Source of the DNA: Bacteroidales bacterium UBA3696
GTDB taxonomy: Bacteria; Bacteroidota; Bacteroidia; Bacteroidales; Paludibacteraceae
Direction of reading: 5' to 3'
DNA: 27,072 nt
Assembly: GCA_002372135.1 (NCBI GenBank)
Contig: DFIN01000010.1
Span: forward strand, 13,777 to 40,848
In this document: positions 14,004-22,029 of the stretch, piece by piece
Layout: every line of letters starts with the position of its first letter
Numbering within the stretch: the first letter of the stretch is position 1
Notes under the pieces: generated by a model
Databases searched by the model: none
Told to the model about the DNA's origin: nothing
The model's input: only the letters and a program-made list of their open reading frames with translations
Translations under genes and position numbers: made by a program

Positions 14004-15680
14004 ATGAATACAGACAGAAAAATAGAAATAGCCGTAGTAGGAGACCCGCAAAGCGGGAAGTCCAGCCTAATACACTTATTACAAGATAAAGAGGAAGTCT
14101 TATCCTATGACGAACACACTTCGCATGAAGATATGGACTGCGAACACCATGATGCTGTGTTGCAGGTGCTCGATGCTACCCATTTGGAAGATAGTTTGAT
14201 GCTCACACCTTCTTTAGTCGATCATGCCCATCACTTAGTCATCGCCATTACGCATTATGATAGGCTGCGTCAAACCGGCCATGAACTCAATATCAAACGG
14301 ATGGAAGAGTTGATAGGTGTGCCTGTTTATGTGGTGTCCGGACTGACAGGAGAAGGTGTAGAACCCCTTCGGCAACTCTTGCGTGAAGTAGTGCAACGAC
14401 CTCATACCGGAGCACACCCCGTTGTGCACGCGTGGGAGCAAAACAATGAGCAAGCCTATCGCGCTTATGTTCAGGGTATGTTGGAGGAAGTGCTCATCCA
14501 TCCAAAGAAAGATACTGCATCTATTCAGGAACGTATCAATCGCCTGATGACTCGCCCACTGACCGGTTTCCCGATTTTGGCTATCATTCTTGCTGGTGTT
14601 TTTTGGGCAACTTTTGCTATCGGAACGCCCATACAAGATTGGTTGCAGCAAGGCGTAGATGCGTTGCACGATTGGTTATTGGAGGTGATATCAATAGACT
14701 GGCTACGAAGTTTATTAGCGGATGGTATCGTACAAGGGGTAGGTACATTGTTGACCGCACTCCCCAATATCATTGTGCTGTTCTTTTTCCTTTCGGTAAT
14801 GGAAGATACAGGTTATATGGCTCGTGTAGCCTATCTGATGGACGGCTTTATGCACCGGATAGGCTTGCATGGTCGCAGTTTTGTGCCGATGCTGATGGGG
14901 TTTGACTGCAATGTGCCGGCCATCATAGCCGCCAAGGATATACAAAATCCGCAAGATAGAGCATTAACGATGCTAATGATTCCCTTTATGAGTTGTTCGG
15001 CACGACTGCCGGTGTATATCCTTTTTATCAGCATCTTTTTTCCTCATAATAAGGCATTTGTATTGGGATCACTCTATCTGTTAGGCGTGCTGTTGAGTTT
15101 TGTGTTTGCTCTCATCATGAAGCAAACTCGATGGTTCAAGCATCCCGATGATACGATAATCAACGAGTTGCCTGATTTTCGTATGCCTACCGCGCAGAGC
15201 ATTGGGCGGCATATATGGTATAGGGTAGGGGATTTCCTGAAAAAAATATCTACGGTCGTGTTAATCGCATCGATCGTGATATGGATTCTGCAATATTTCC
15301 CGTCGCAGGATTTGAGTCAGTTTGAAACTTCTTGGTTGGCATCCATAGGAAAGGCTCTTGAACCCTTGGTGCGCCCATTGGGATTCGATTGGCGGTTAGC
15401 CGTCTGCCTTCTCACCGGTTTACCTGCCAAGGAAGCGATTGCTGCCACATTTGCCATCCTCTACAATGGTGACCTTACTCAGGCAGCCCTCACGCCGGCA
15501 GGTGCGTATGCGTTTCTCGTCTTTACCTTGCTCTATTTCCCGTGTGTAGCTACTATAACGACGCTACGGCACGAAATTAACTGGAAATGGAGTACATTTA
15601 CCGTTGTTAATTCCATCGCCGTAGCGTGGTTAATGGCGTTTATAGCCCATGCCGTAGGCAATTGGCTATGCACTATTTAG
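14004..15680 (+). CDS. feoB: FeoB-like ferrous iron transporter with degenerate G domain
   Basis: A FeoB-family inner-membrane protein for Fe2+ or a related metal. The start is the ATG at 14004 (558 residues); a TTG at 13947 lies upstream of the -7 box. The membrane core is well kept: GYMARVAYLMDGF, GFDCNVPAIIA, PFMSCSARLPVYI, LTGLPAKEAIAAT and FPCVATITTLRHE. The N-terminal G domain is unusual. The P-loop GDPQSGKS (13-20) is present, a G4-like THYD (83-86) replaces NxxD, and G5 is SGLTGEG. Only about 34 residues separate the P-loop from VLDATHL, so switch I and the G3 motif DxPG are missing. The gap holds a His/Asp/Glu/Cys-rich loop (residues 36-50). No FeoA domain or feoA gene is present. 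The tail overlaps the converging antiporter gene by 8 bases. Confidence 0.88.
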   Translation: MNTDRKIEIAVVGDPQSGKSSLIHLLQDKEEVLSYDEHTSHEDMDCEHHDAVLQVLDATHLEDSLMLTPSLVDHAHHLVIAITHYDRLRQTGHELNIKRMEELIGVPVYVVSGLTGEGVEPLRQLLREVVQRPHTGAHPVVHAWEQNNEQAYRAYVQGMLEEVLIHPKKDTASIQERINRLMTRPLTGFPILAIILAGVFWATFAIGTPIQDWLQQGVDALHDWLLEVISIDWLRSLLADGIVQGVGTLLTALPNIIVLFFFLSVMEDTGYMARVAYLMDGFMHRIGLHGRSFVPMLMGFDCNVPAIIAAKDIQNPQDRALTMLMIPFMSCSARLPVYILFISIFFPHNKAFVLGSLYLLGVLLSFVFALIMKQTRWFKHPDDTIINELPDFRMPTAQSIGRHIWYRVGDFLKKISTVVLIASIVIWILQYFPSQDLSQFETSWLASIGKALEPLVRPLGFDWRLAVCLLTGLPAKEAIAATFAILYNGDLTQAALTPAGAYAFLVFTLLYFPCVATITTLRHEINWKWSTFTVVNSIAVAWLMAFIAHAVGNWLCTI

Positions 15681-17292
15681 CCGAACCTTGCGTCAGCCGA
15701 TGCCATCGGGAGCGGACAAAGTCGCCCGTGTGAGTAATCATTTGCATCGGCCATTCTCGCAGGTTATAATCTTCTTCATTCTCCTGCTCCTGCTGGGCCT
15801 TAGCCATATTGTCCTCGGAGATGACAAGCAACCAATCGCCTTCTTTGAGGCGCGTTTTGCCATTGGGAACTAAAAAATTCTCACCTCGGCGGGTCATAAT
15901 GATGCGTATTGATTCAGGAATGCCCATCTCTTTGAGCATCGAGCCATTCTGCAGCATTTCTGCCGTAACAGGTATCTCCTGAGCATATTCCTCCACCTCT
16001 TCCGGCAGTTCGATGTCAAAGTACTGCAACTGGTTTTTGCGGGTTACTTCTTGCGTCAAGTGCAGACTTGCCGCCAGTTTGCTAAGGGATGAACCTTGCA
16101 GAATAAGCGAAAGGATCGTGCAAAGGAACACCACATTAAATAGCAAATTGGCATGCGGCACATTGTTCGCCATACATAGAATAGTAAAGATAATCGGCAC
16201 AGCCCCTTTCAGCCCCACCCAACTGACAAACACTTTGTCGCGGCTTTGAAACTCCTTAAAGGGATGCAAGCAAAGAAAAACCGACAACGGACGGGATATG
16301 AAAATCATCACAAAACTGATGATAAGGCATGGCAGCCATACTTCCCACTGCATTAGTTCGTGCGGCTTGACCATCAAACCCAGTAACAAGAACATAATCA
16401 GTTGGCAAAGCCATGTCAGACCGTCAAAGAACGATTTAGTCTGCCGCTTGCGGATGAACTTCGAGTTGCCAATCATCAAGCCGCCCATATAGACAGCCAA
16501 GTAACTATTGCCCTTCATGTAGTAGGTAACGGAGAAAATGAAGATGCAGAAAGTCAATATCATAATCGGATATAAACTCTCATTCGTCAACTTCGTCTTA
16601 CGCATAAGAGCCACAGCGGCTTTTCCTAAAGCAAAGCCCATCACAGCACCCACAATGAGTTGTACCACAATCTCCTGCGTAATGGTCAGAAAACTGATTT
16701 CTTTCGTCTCACCTGCTGTAACTATACCGATAAGGGTAATGGTAAGAATGTAAGCCATCGGGTCATTGGCACCCGATTCAACCTCCAACAGCGGACGCAG
16801 ATTGTGCTTCAATCCGATATTGTTCGTTCTCAAAATAGAGAATACGCTGGCAGAATCGGTGGACGACATGGTGGAAGCCATCAAAAGAGCCGTCGTAAAA
16901 CCTACCGAAGCAAGAGCATTGATCCAACCGAAAATGAGATAGATAAGTACTCCTGATATAAGGGCTGTCAGCAACACGCCTATGGTGGCGAGCGTAACCC
17001 CCGGAGCCACTACGGGACGAATGTCCGAAATGCGAGTATCCATACCCCCGGAAAACAGAATCACGCACAGCGCAATCGTACTGATGGCTTGCATCGACTC
17101 CAAACTGATGCGGGATATGTAACCCACACCGTCTTCACTAATCCACGAACCCAACCCGTCCGGACCAAACACCATACCAACGGTCAGGAATAGCAGCAAC
17201 GCAGGCACTCCAAAGCGGTTACCGATGCGATCCGTAAATATGCTGGCAAAAAAAAGTAAACTTAAAATGAGCAGTATCAGTTCTACTTGCAT
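15673..17292 (-). CDS. K+/H+ (cation/proton) antiporter, CPA1 family with TrkA-C domain
   Basis: A 539-residue inner-membrane exchanger of the CvrA/NhaP2 group, which exports K+ or Na+ in exchange for protons. Residues 1 to about 395 form some 12-13 membrane segments (for example LILLILSLLFFASIF and ALLLFLTVGMVFGPDGLG). The ion-binding region is seen in TMSSTDSASVFSILR and LEVESGANDPMAYILT, the latter with the ND pair typical of CPA1. A cytoplasmic TrkA-C-like domain follows at about 440-510 (VTAEMLQNGSMLKEMGIP, then GDWLLVISED), probably binding a nucleotide or c-di-AMP-type ligand. It lies 8 bases after the thioredoxin gene, last in a six-gene run, with its tail overlapping the feoB-like gene. 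Confidence 0.92.
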   Translation of the reverse strand: MQVELILLILSLLFFASIFTDRIGNRFGVPALLLFLTVGMVFGPDGLGSWISEDGVGYISRISLESMQAISTIALCVILFSGGMDTRISDIRPVVAPGVTLATIGVLLTALISGVLIYLIFGWINALASVGFTTALLMASTMSSTDSASVFSILRTNNIGLKHNLRPLLEVESGANDPMAYILTITLIGIVTAGETKEISFLTITQEIVVQLIVGAVMGFALGKAAVALMRKTKLTNESLYPIMILTFCIFIFSVTYYMKGNSYLAVYMGGLMIGNSKFIRKRQTKSFFDGLTWLCQLIMFLLLGLMVKPHELMQWEVWLPCLIISFVMIFISRPLSVFLCLHPFKEFQSRDKVFVSWVGLKGAVPIIFTILCMANNVPHANLLFNVVFLCTILSLILQGSSLSKLAASLHLTQEVTRKNQLQYFDIELPEEVEEYAQEIPVTAEMLQNGSMLKEMGIPESIRIIMTRRGENFLVPNGKTRLKEGDWLLVISEDNMAKAQQEQENEEDYNLREWPMQMITHTGDFVRSRWHRLTQGSAK

Positions 17293-17300
17293 GCGCCTTG

Positions 17301-17735
17301 TTATTTTTTCGGTTTCTTGCCAAGAAGAAACTCATCGATAATCTGTTCTATGTTCTGCTTGGGATACAAACCTTTTAGCAACATGGGCTTGCCCGATTTA
17401 GGAACATATAGCACTTGAGGTATGCTACTTATCTGGAATACGTATGCTAGTTCGCGTTCCTTTTCGGTATCAGCCTTGTAGAAAACTACCTTCCCTTTGT
17501 ACTTGGTGCTCAGCGTGTCCATAATAGGAGCAAGACGTTTGCAAGGACCGCACCAAGTGGTATAAAAGTCAATTACACAAGGTTGTTTGCCTCGGTATTG
17601 CCACACTGTATCCGTTGTGTAGTCAAATACGCGGGAACGAAACTGCTCGGTAGTGATATAATGCACCTCTGCAACTGCCTGTGCGGAGAACAAAAGTCCC
17701 CACACAAGCAGTGTAAGTGTCAAATAACGTTTCAT
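17301..17735 (-). CDS. Exported thioredoxin-family protein
   Basis: A 144-residue periplasmic thiol-disulfide protein. The signal peptide is MKRYLTLTLLVWGLLFSAQA followed by VAE. The active site is WCGPCKRLAP, with Cys62 and Cys65. The thioredoxin fold continues through KVVFYKADTEKERELAYVFQ and the cis-Pro loop ISSIPQVLYV. The CGPC sequence is thioredoxin-like. The physiological partner is unknown. The start codon overlaps the hpf stop (ATGA, 4 bases), so translation is probably coupled. Confidence 0.92.
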   Translation of the reverse strand: MKRYLTLTLLVWGLLFSAQAVAEVHYITTEQFRSRVFDYTTDTVWQYRGKQPCVIDFYTTWCGPCKRLAPIMDTLSTKYKGKVVFYKADTEKERELAYVFQISSIPQVLYVPKSGKPMLLKGLYPKQNIEQIIDEFLLGKKPKK

Positions 17736-18019
17736 TTGTCTTTCAACTTTTCGATTTGGCGGTCAATAGCCTCAAGGCTCTCGTCAATACCTTGCTCAAA
17801 AGTGTCGCAAGTCTTTTGGGCAAAGAGTTCTGCTCCCATACCGATAACGCGAATGCGCGTCTCCTTGTTGAGGTTCGTTTCGGGTTTGACGACGGTCATA
17901 CGAATTTCCATTTCTGCCGATGCAGGAAGCAGGTTTTCATAACGACGAGTTTTCTTTGCAATGTACCGATTCAAATGCTCGGCAATGTCAAAATTGACAG
18001 ATTGAACAGTAAGATTCAT
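17732..18019 (-). CDS. hpf: Ribosome hibernation promoting factor (short HPF)
   Basis: A 95-residue protein of the HPF/RaiA (sigma-54 modulation) family, which binds the 30S decoding region in stationary phase and promotes inactive 100S ribosomes. The fold is readable: MNLTVQSVNFDIAEHLNRYI for strand 1 and helix 1, then KTRRYENLLP, EIRMTVVKP, RIRVIGMGAELFAQKTCDTF, and a C-terminal helix. It lacks the C-terminal dimerisation domain of long HPF. It is 40 bases downstream of the recombinase gene and overlaps the thioredoxin gene. A recombinase-hpf pairing is, from memory, common in Bacteroidales. Confidence 0.92.
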   Translation of the reverse strand: MNLTVQSVNFDIAEHLNRYIAKKTRRYENLLPASAEMEIRMTVVKPETNLNKETRIRVIGMGAELFAQKTCDTFEQGIDESLEAIDRQIEKLKDK

Positions 18020-18059
18020 AGTAGTTTATCAGTTTTATTGGTTATGTGTTAATTTGTCG

Positions 18060-18953
18060 TTAGTTTATTGTTTTAGCACGAGGATGGGCCTCTTTATATG
18101 CTTTGCGGATTTGTTCAAAAGTGGTATGGGTATAGACTTGTGTGGCTGCCAGCGATGCATGACCCAAAAGTGTCTGAATTGTGCGAATATCGGCTCCGTT
18201 GTCTAACATCGCGGTGGCAAACGTATGACGAAGCACGTGAGGCGAATGTTTCTTCAAGGACGACACTTCGCCCATCCGGTCGGTTACTATTTTGTATAAC
18301 CTGTCACGTCCTAACGGTATAACGGTGCCATCCTTCTTCCAATCTACAAAAAATATGCCACCTTCCGTGCCGCGAACCTCGCGATATTGCTCTATTTGTC
18401 GGCACAATTTGTCGCCGATTGGCACGATTCGCTCTTTTCTCCTTTTCCCAAATACCCGAATCTGTTGCTCGTGAGTATCTATATCATTGTCGTTCAGATC
18501 GGCTATCTCGGCGCGGCGCATGCCGGTTTGGAATAGCATCTGAATAATCAGGCAGTCGCGTATGCTTTTAGGGTCATCGGCTTGGTCTTCAAATTGCGTG
18601 GCAGCACGCATCTCCGACGGCTTAAAAAAAACAGGCAAGGGACGATCTACCTTCGGGGCTATCACGCGACGGGTGATGTCTTTTTCTACAACCCCTTGAC
18701 GAAGCAGAAACTTGTAAAAAGAGTGCAACGCTGCCAGTTTTTGCTTTACACTACGGGGGGCGTTCTTCTTCTCCTCCATCAAGTGCAGAATCCAACTACG
18801 CACATCTTCCTCACTAATCTGCTGTACCTGCTCGCGGGTCAATTCGTGCTCTAAATATGTACTGAACTCCAGTAAATCATTCGCATACGCCTCCACTGTA
18901 CGGGGGGAGTACTTCTTTTCAACGGCTATATATTCCAAAAAAGCATCTACCAT
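18060..18953 (-). CDS. Xer-type tyrosine recombinase
   Basis: A 297-residue site-specific recombinase of XerC/XerD length, likely resolving chromosome dimers at dif. The N-terminal SAM-like core-binding domain spans about 1-90 (EKKYSPRTVEAYANDLLEF). The catalytic domain has the full set: Arg146 (TGMRRAEI), Lys170 (GKRRKER), His239 and Arg242 (HVLRHTFATAMLD), His265 (LLGHASLAATQ) and nucleophile Tyr274 (VYTHT). It sits with housekeeping genes and has no integrase-like extensions or flanking repeats, so a mobile-element integrase is unlikely. XerC and XerD cannot be told apart here. Confidence 0.92.
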   Translation of the reverse strand: MVDAFLEYIAVEKKYSPRTVEAYANDLLEFSTYLEHELTREQVQQISEEDVRSWILHLMEEKKNAPRSVKQKLAALHSFYKFLLRQGVVEKDITRRVIAPKVDRPLPVFFKPSEMRAATQFEDQADDPKSIRDCLIIQMLFQTGMRRAEIADLNDNDIDTHEQQIRVFGKRRKERIVPIGDKLCRQIEQYREVRGTEGGIFFVDWKKDGTVIPLGRDRLYKIVTDRMGEVSSLKKHSPHVLRHTFATAMLDNGADIRTIQTLLGHASLAATQVYTHTTFEQIRKAYKEAHPRAKTIN

Positions 18954-18959
18954 CTTCCC

Positions 18960-19583
18960 CTATTCCTGACCGGCAAACAGACCGAATAGTTCGGCATCTA
19001 TATGGTCTGTCACCCAGCGAAAGTCTTCCGCATTATCTCCGAACTTGATCTTGTCGCCGTCTATGATGAGCAGTTTACCGGTATAGTCGCGAATCCAATT
19101 CTCATATTTTTCGTTCAAGCCTTGCAGGTAGTCAATACGCATGCTCGCTTCGTACTCTCGCCCGCGTTTCTGAATCTGTGCTACTAAGTTCGGTATGCTT
19201 GAGCGGATGTATATAAGCAAGTCGGGCATACGCACCAGCGACATCATCAGGTTAAACAAGTCTTCGTAGTTGTCAAAATCGCGGTCGGACATATAACCCT
19301 GTTCATGCAAGTTCGGCGCAAAGATACGCGCATCCTCATAGATAGTGCGGTCTTGGATAATGTATTCACTGGATTGACCAATCTCTACCACATCCTGAAA
19401 ACGCTTGTTCAGAAAATAAATCTGCAGATTGAACGACCAACGGGACATGTCGGCATAAAAATCCTCTAAATACGGATTGAAATCCACGGACTCAAAGCGG
19501 GGAGTCCAGTGATAATGCTTGGCAAGCATATTGGTTAGGGTCGTTTTGCCGCACCCTATGTTTCCGGCAATGGCTATATGCAT
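18960..19583 (-). CDS. Deoxynucleoside kinase (dCK/dGK family), copy B
   Basis: A 207-residue salvage kinase that phosphorylates deoxynucleosides. P-loop GNIGCGKTT (residues 7-15), substrate-site ESVDFNPYLEDFY and MSRWSFNLQIYFL, and the DR-x-x-YED motif as DRTIYED (78-84) with catalytic Glu and Arg. The lid region contains QIQKRGREYE. It is clearly paralogous to the gene just upstream, with about half the residues the same by eye. The gap to the recombinase gene is 6 bases. Its start codon is preceded directly by a tandem repeat; no promoter was found between the two kinase genes. Confidence 0.92.
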   Translation of the reverse strand: MHIAIAGNIGCGKTTLTNMLAKHYHWTPRFESVDFNPYLEDFYADMSRWSFNLQIYFLNKRFQDVVEIGQSSEYIIQDRTIYEDARIFAPNLHEQGYMSDRDFDNYEDLFNLMMSLVRMPDLLIYIRSSIPNLVAQIQKRGREYEASMRIDYLQGLNEKYENWIRDYTGKLLIIDGDKIKFGDNAEDFRWVTDHIDAELFGLFAGQE

Positions 19584-19587
19584 AGTA

Positions 19588-19649
19588 GTTTAGAGTTGAA
19601 TGTTTATAGTTGAAAGAAGTTTATAGTGGAAAGTTTATAGTTGAAAGAA
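19588..19649. repeat. Four tandem copies of a 14/17-base repeat
   Basis: Plus-strand units GTTTAGAGTTGAAT (19588), GTTTATAGTTGAAAGAA (19602), GTTTATAGTGGAAA (19619) and GTTTATAGTTGAAAGAA (19633) are head to tail, with lengths 14, 17, 14 and 17. They fill the gap between the two kinase genes and end 4 bases before the start codon of copy B. Confidence 0.85.
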
Positions 19650-19681
19650 GTTGTAAGTTTGTGTGTTTTTATGAGTGAAGT

Positions 19682-20314
19682 TTATTTCCAGCATTGTTGG
19701 GAAAATAGGCCGAATAATTCTGCATCTATCTTGTTGATTACTTGTCGAAAATCAGTAGCATTATTCTCAAAATCCAATGCGTCGGATTCAATCACAAGTA
19801 CTTTTCCTTCGTATTGGTGGAAGATAAAGTCTTCGTACCGGTCGTTCAGATCGCGTAGGTAGTCTATTTGCATTGTCTGTTCGTAGTCGCGCCCGCGTTT
19901 TTGTATTTGCGCGATTAGGGAAGGAACCGACTTGCGAAGATAAATCATCAAATCGGGCATACGAAGCAGACGCTTGATGTGCCCGAAGAGTTCCATATAG
20001 GTGGTGTAGTCCCGTTCGCTCAAGTCCCCGCGGCGATAATTATTGGTAACAAACACATACACACCTTCATACAGACTGCGGTCTTGAATGATGGTGTGCG
20101 TGGCTTGCTCTATGGCAAGCATGTCTTTGAAACGTTCTTTTAGAAAATAGGTCTCCAAGCAGAATGACCAACGCGGAATATCTTTGTAGTAATCGTCTAA
20201 ATAGGGGTTGAATCCTACACTTTCAAAGCGCGGTTCCCAACCATAATAACGCGACAACATCTTCGTCAGTGTCGTCTTTCCAGCTCCTATATTTCCCGCT
20301 ACGGCGATATACAT
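19682..20314 (-). CDS. Deoxynucleoside kinase (dCK/dGK family), copy A
   Basis: A 210-residue deoxynucleoside kinase, first gene of the six-gene minus-strand run. P-loop GNIGAGKTT (7-15), ESVGFNPYLDDYY, and DRSLYEG (78-84), where the usual Asp after Glu is Gly and the catalytic Glu83 is kept. The lid is QIQKRGRDYE. Differences from copy B in the substrate loop (VGF versus VDF; YEG versus YED) hint at different base preference, as with known dAK/dCK-dGK kinase pairs. The promoter at 20328-20359 gives a leader of only a few bases. Confidence 0.92.
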   Translation of the reverse strand: MYIAVAGNIGAGKTTLTKMLSRYYGWEPRFESVGFNPYLDDYYKDIPRWSFCLETYFLKERFKDMLAIEQATHTIIQDRSLYEGVYVFVTNNYRRGDLSERDYTTYMELFGHIKRLLRMPDLMIYLRKSVPSLIAQIQKRGRDYEQTMQIDYLRDLNDRYEDFIFHQYEGKVLVIESDALDFENNATDFRQVINKIDAELFGLFSQQCWK

Positions 20315-20327
20315 ACTTAAATCGCCG

Positions 20328-20359
20328 CAAATTTAGGCAGATTTAGCCGACTGAACAAA
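20328..20359 (-). promoter_or_regulatory. Promoter of the kinase-recombinase-hpf run
   Basis: Minus-strand TTTG (20359-20356), 20-base spacer, TAAATTTG (20335-20328). The kinase ATG begins 14 bases past the box, so the mRNA leader would be under about 10 bases. Confidence 0.85.
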
Positions 20360-20368
20360 AAAAATACG

Positions 20369-20376
20369 TACTTTTG
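20369..20376 (+). promoter_or_regulatory. -7 box of the LD-carboxypeptidase promoter
   Basis: TACTTTTG followed by CGCC. The only -33 candidate is TTTA at 20342-20345, with a long 23-base spacer. That would fall inside the divergent kinase promoter, so the two promoters interlock. Confidence 0.6.
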
Positions 20377-20407
20377 CGCCATCTATTCCGATAAATACCT
20401 ATTGTAT

Positions 20408-21280
20408 ATGCATGTTCGTATTATTTCTCCATCAGGAGCCATTGACCCGCAATATATCCTACAAGCCTCTTCTCTAATGCAGAGTTGGGGGTGGCAAGTC
20501 AGTCAGGGAGACTTCGCCTGCAGTCGTGTAGGACGATTTGCAGGGACTGCGGGACAACGCCTCGGTGATTTGCATAACGCTTTGTCAGATAGTAATGTAG
20601 ATGTGGTTCTTTGTGCTCGCGGTGGCTATGGATTACAGCAAATCATTGATGCACTACATGTGGATAAAGATACATTGCCTCTTCTTGTCGGTTTTTCCGA
20701 TATTACAGTGTTGCACCAGTGGTATGCCTTAAAACACTTGCCGTCTTTGCATGCCGATATGTGCAAAGGACTTAGTACCACAGAAGATGCCACCCTTTGG
20801 AAAAAGGCTGTAGAAGGTGAAACTTTGCATTACGACTTGCCTGCCCACCCGCTCAATCGGCAAGGAGAGGTTGAAGGACGATTGATAGGCGGTAATCTGA
20901 GTGTGCTGTATGGCTTGCAGGGAACTCCATTCAGTTTGCAGCAAGTCATCACCGGCATGCCGAACGATGATAAACCCATACTATTTATAGAAGATATTGC
21001 AGAGCGACATTACCACATTGATCGTATGATGCGCAACTTCAAAATGAGCGGTCTATTGGAGCAAATAGGCGGCTTGATTGTGGGGGAATGGACCGATTGT
21101 GAAGACGACCCGCTGATGGGTTGCACTATAGAAGAAACGATCCGACAAGCCGTACAGGAGTATCCGTATCCTGTGCTATTCGGTTTCCCAGCCGGTCATG
21201 GTGATAAGAACCTGCCGTTGCGTTTAGGAAGTAATTGCTCCCTGCACATTGACGAGCAGGGAGCAAGGTTAGTCTGTTAG
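20408..21280 (+). CDS. LD-carboxypeptidase (peptidase S66 family)
   Basis: A 290-residue cytoplasmic enzyme of the LdcA/MccF family that trims the terminal D-Ala from tetrapeptides in peptidoglycan recycling. The ATG at 20408 is preferred over an in-frame TTG at 20402. The nucleophile Ser97 is in GFSDIT. ARGGYGLQQII precedes it, and IGGNLSVLYGLQGTPF and LFIEDIAERHYHIDRM follow. The charge-relay His is expected in FGFPAGHGDKNLPLRLG. Length and motif order fit the family. The stop overlaps the stop of the converging PrsW gene by 4 bases. The MccF-type immunity role is possible but less likely without a microcin locus nearby. Confidence 0.93.
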   Translation: MHVRIISPSGAIDPQYILQASSLMQSWGWQVSQGDFACSRVGRFAGTAGQRLGDLHNALSDSNVDVVLCARGGYGLQQIIDALHVDKDTLPLLVGFSDITVLHQWYALKHLPSLHADMCKGLSTTEDATLWKKAVEGETLHYDLPAHPLNRQGEVEGRLIGGNLSVLYGLQGTPFSLQQVITGMPNDDKPILFIEDIAERHYHIDRMMRNFKMSGLLEQIGGLIVGEWTDCEDDPLMGCTIEETIRQAVQEYPYPVLFGFPAGHGDKNLPLRLGSNCSLHIDEQGARLVC

Positions 21281-22026
21281 TCGCCTTTCGCGTAAAAAGC
21301 GCGTTGCTGCGGGTCATGCCTATCGCGCGACAAGTGGTTTTGAATCCGTTTTCTTCCCGTGCCCAGCATTTTGAAGCAAAAATAGAAGAACAGCAGCGAA
21401 AGAATCACGGAGTAAGCAGGCTTCAATTCGGCAGCAAACAGAATGGAGTCGTAGGTGCCATGTAATAGAACAGGGACTGTGTAGACGGATAAGGCTGCCT
21501 TGAGACTTGACTCGTCAAAGTAAAGCAATGCGTAGAAATAGCCCATCGCAATGGCAAACATAAAGTGCCCAGGTACGGCTGTTACAGCGCGCGACACGGC
21601 TACCGATTGCCAAAAATCGATATGGCTCAATAAATAAACTATATTCTCCGCTCCGGCAAATCCCATACCCACACAAGTGGCATACACAATGCCGTCAAAC
21701 CGTTCGTCAAAATAGGGGTTTCGGCGAAGCAACAGATATAACATCAGTAACTTGGCTGCCTCTTCCGGAATAGCCGCACCGACAAATCCTTGCAAGATAG
21801 CACCTATCCAACCCTCAGGATAATCACCGATAATCCAACCAATACCCATCTCCAAAAAAATGGCAATCAAGGCAGAAACAACGCCAAAGGCGAATCCTTT
21901 CGCCAACTGTGCAAATGGTTCGCGTTGGTACTTGTCCTTCCAGTAAATGTATAGGATAATGAGAAAAGCCGGAAGAACGGCGCAGAAAATAACAATCAGA
22001 AGATTAGTTGTTTGTGTGTTTTCCAT
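21277..22026 (-). CDS. PrsW-family intramembrane metalloprotease
   Basis: A 249-residue multi-pass membrane protein with about 7-8 hydrophobic segments. The PrsW/CPBP-type metal motifs are visible: EEAAK (residues 88-92), then GHFMFAIAMGYFYA, then HGTYDS. In Bacillus, PrsW cleaves an anti-sigma factor; here no anti-sigma partner is seen nearby, so the substrate is unknown. It is the last gene of the operon with the RNase R-like and outer-membrane-like genes, starting 3 bases after the latter ends. Confidence 0.88.
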   Translation of the reverse strand: MENTQTTNLLIVIFCAVLPAFLIILYIYWKDKYQREPFAQLAKGFAFGVVSALIAIFLEMGIGWIIGDYPEGWIGAILQGFVGAAIPEEAAKLLMLYLLLRRNPYFDERFDGIVYATCVGMGFAGAENIVYLLSHIDFWQSVAVSRAVTAVPGHFMFAIAMGYFYALLYFDESSLKAALSVYTVPVLLHGTYDSILFAAELKPAYSVILSLLFFYFCFKMLGTGRKRIQNHLSRDRHDPQQRAFYAKGD

Positions 22027-22029
22027 ATC

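Noticed and set aside
18060..18953. Mobile-element integrase
   Set aside because: Length, motif set and housekeeping neighbours fit a chromosomal Xer recombinase, and no element ends were seen.
19584..19681. CRISPR array
   Set aside because: The units are contiguous 14/17-base tandem repeats without unique spacers.
20402..21280. MccF-type microcin immunity gene
   Set aside because: The family allows it, but no microcin biosynthesis genes are nearby; peptidoglycan recycling is the simpler reading.
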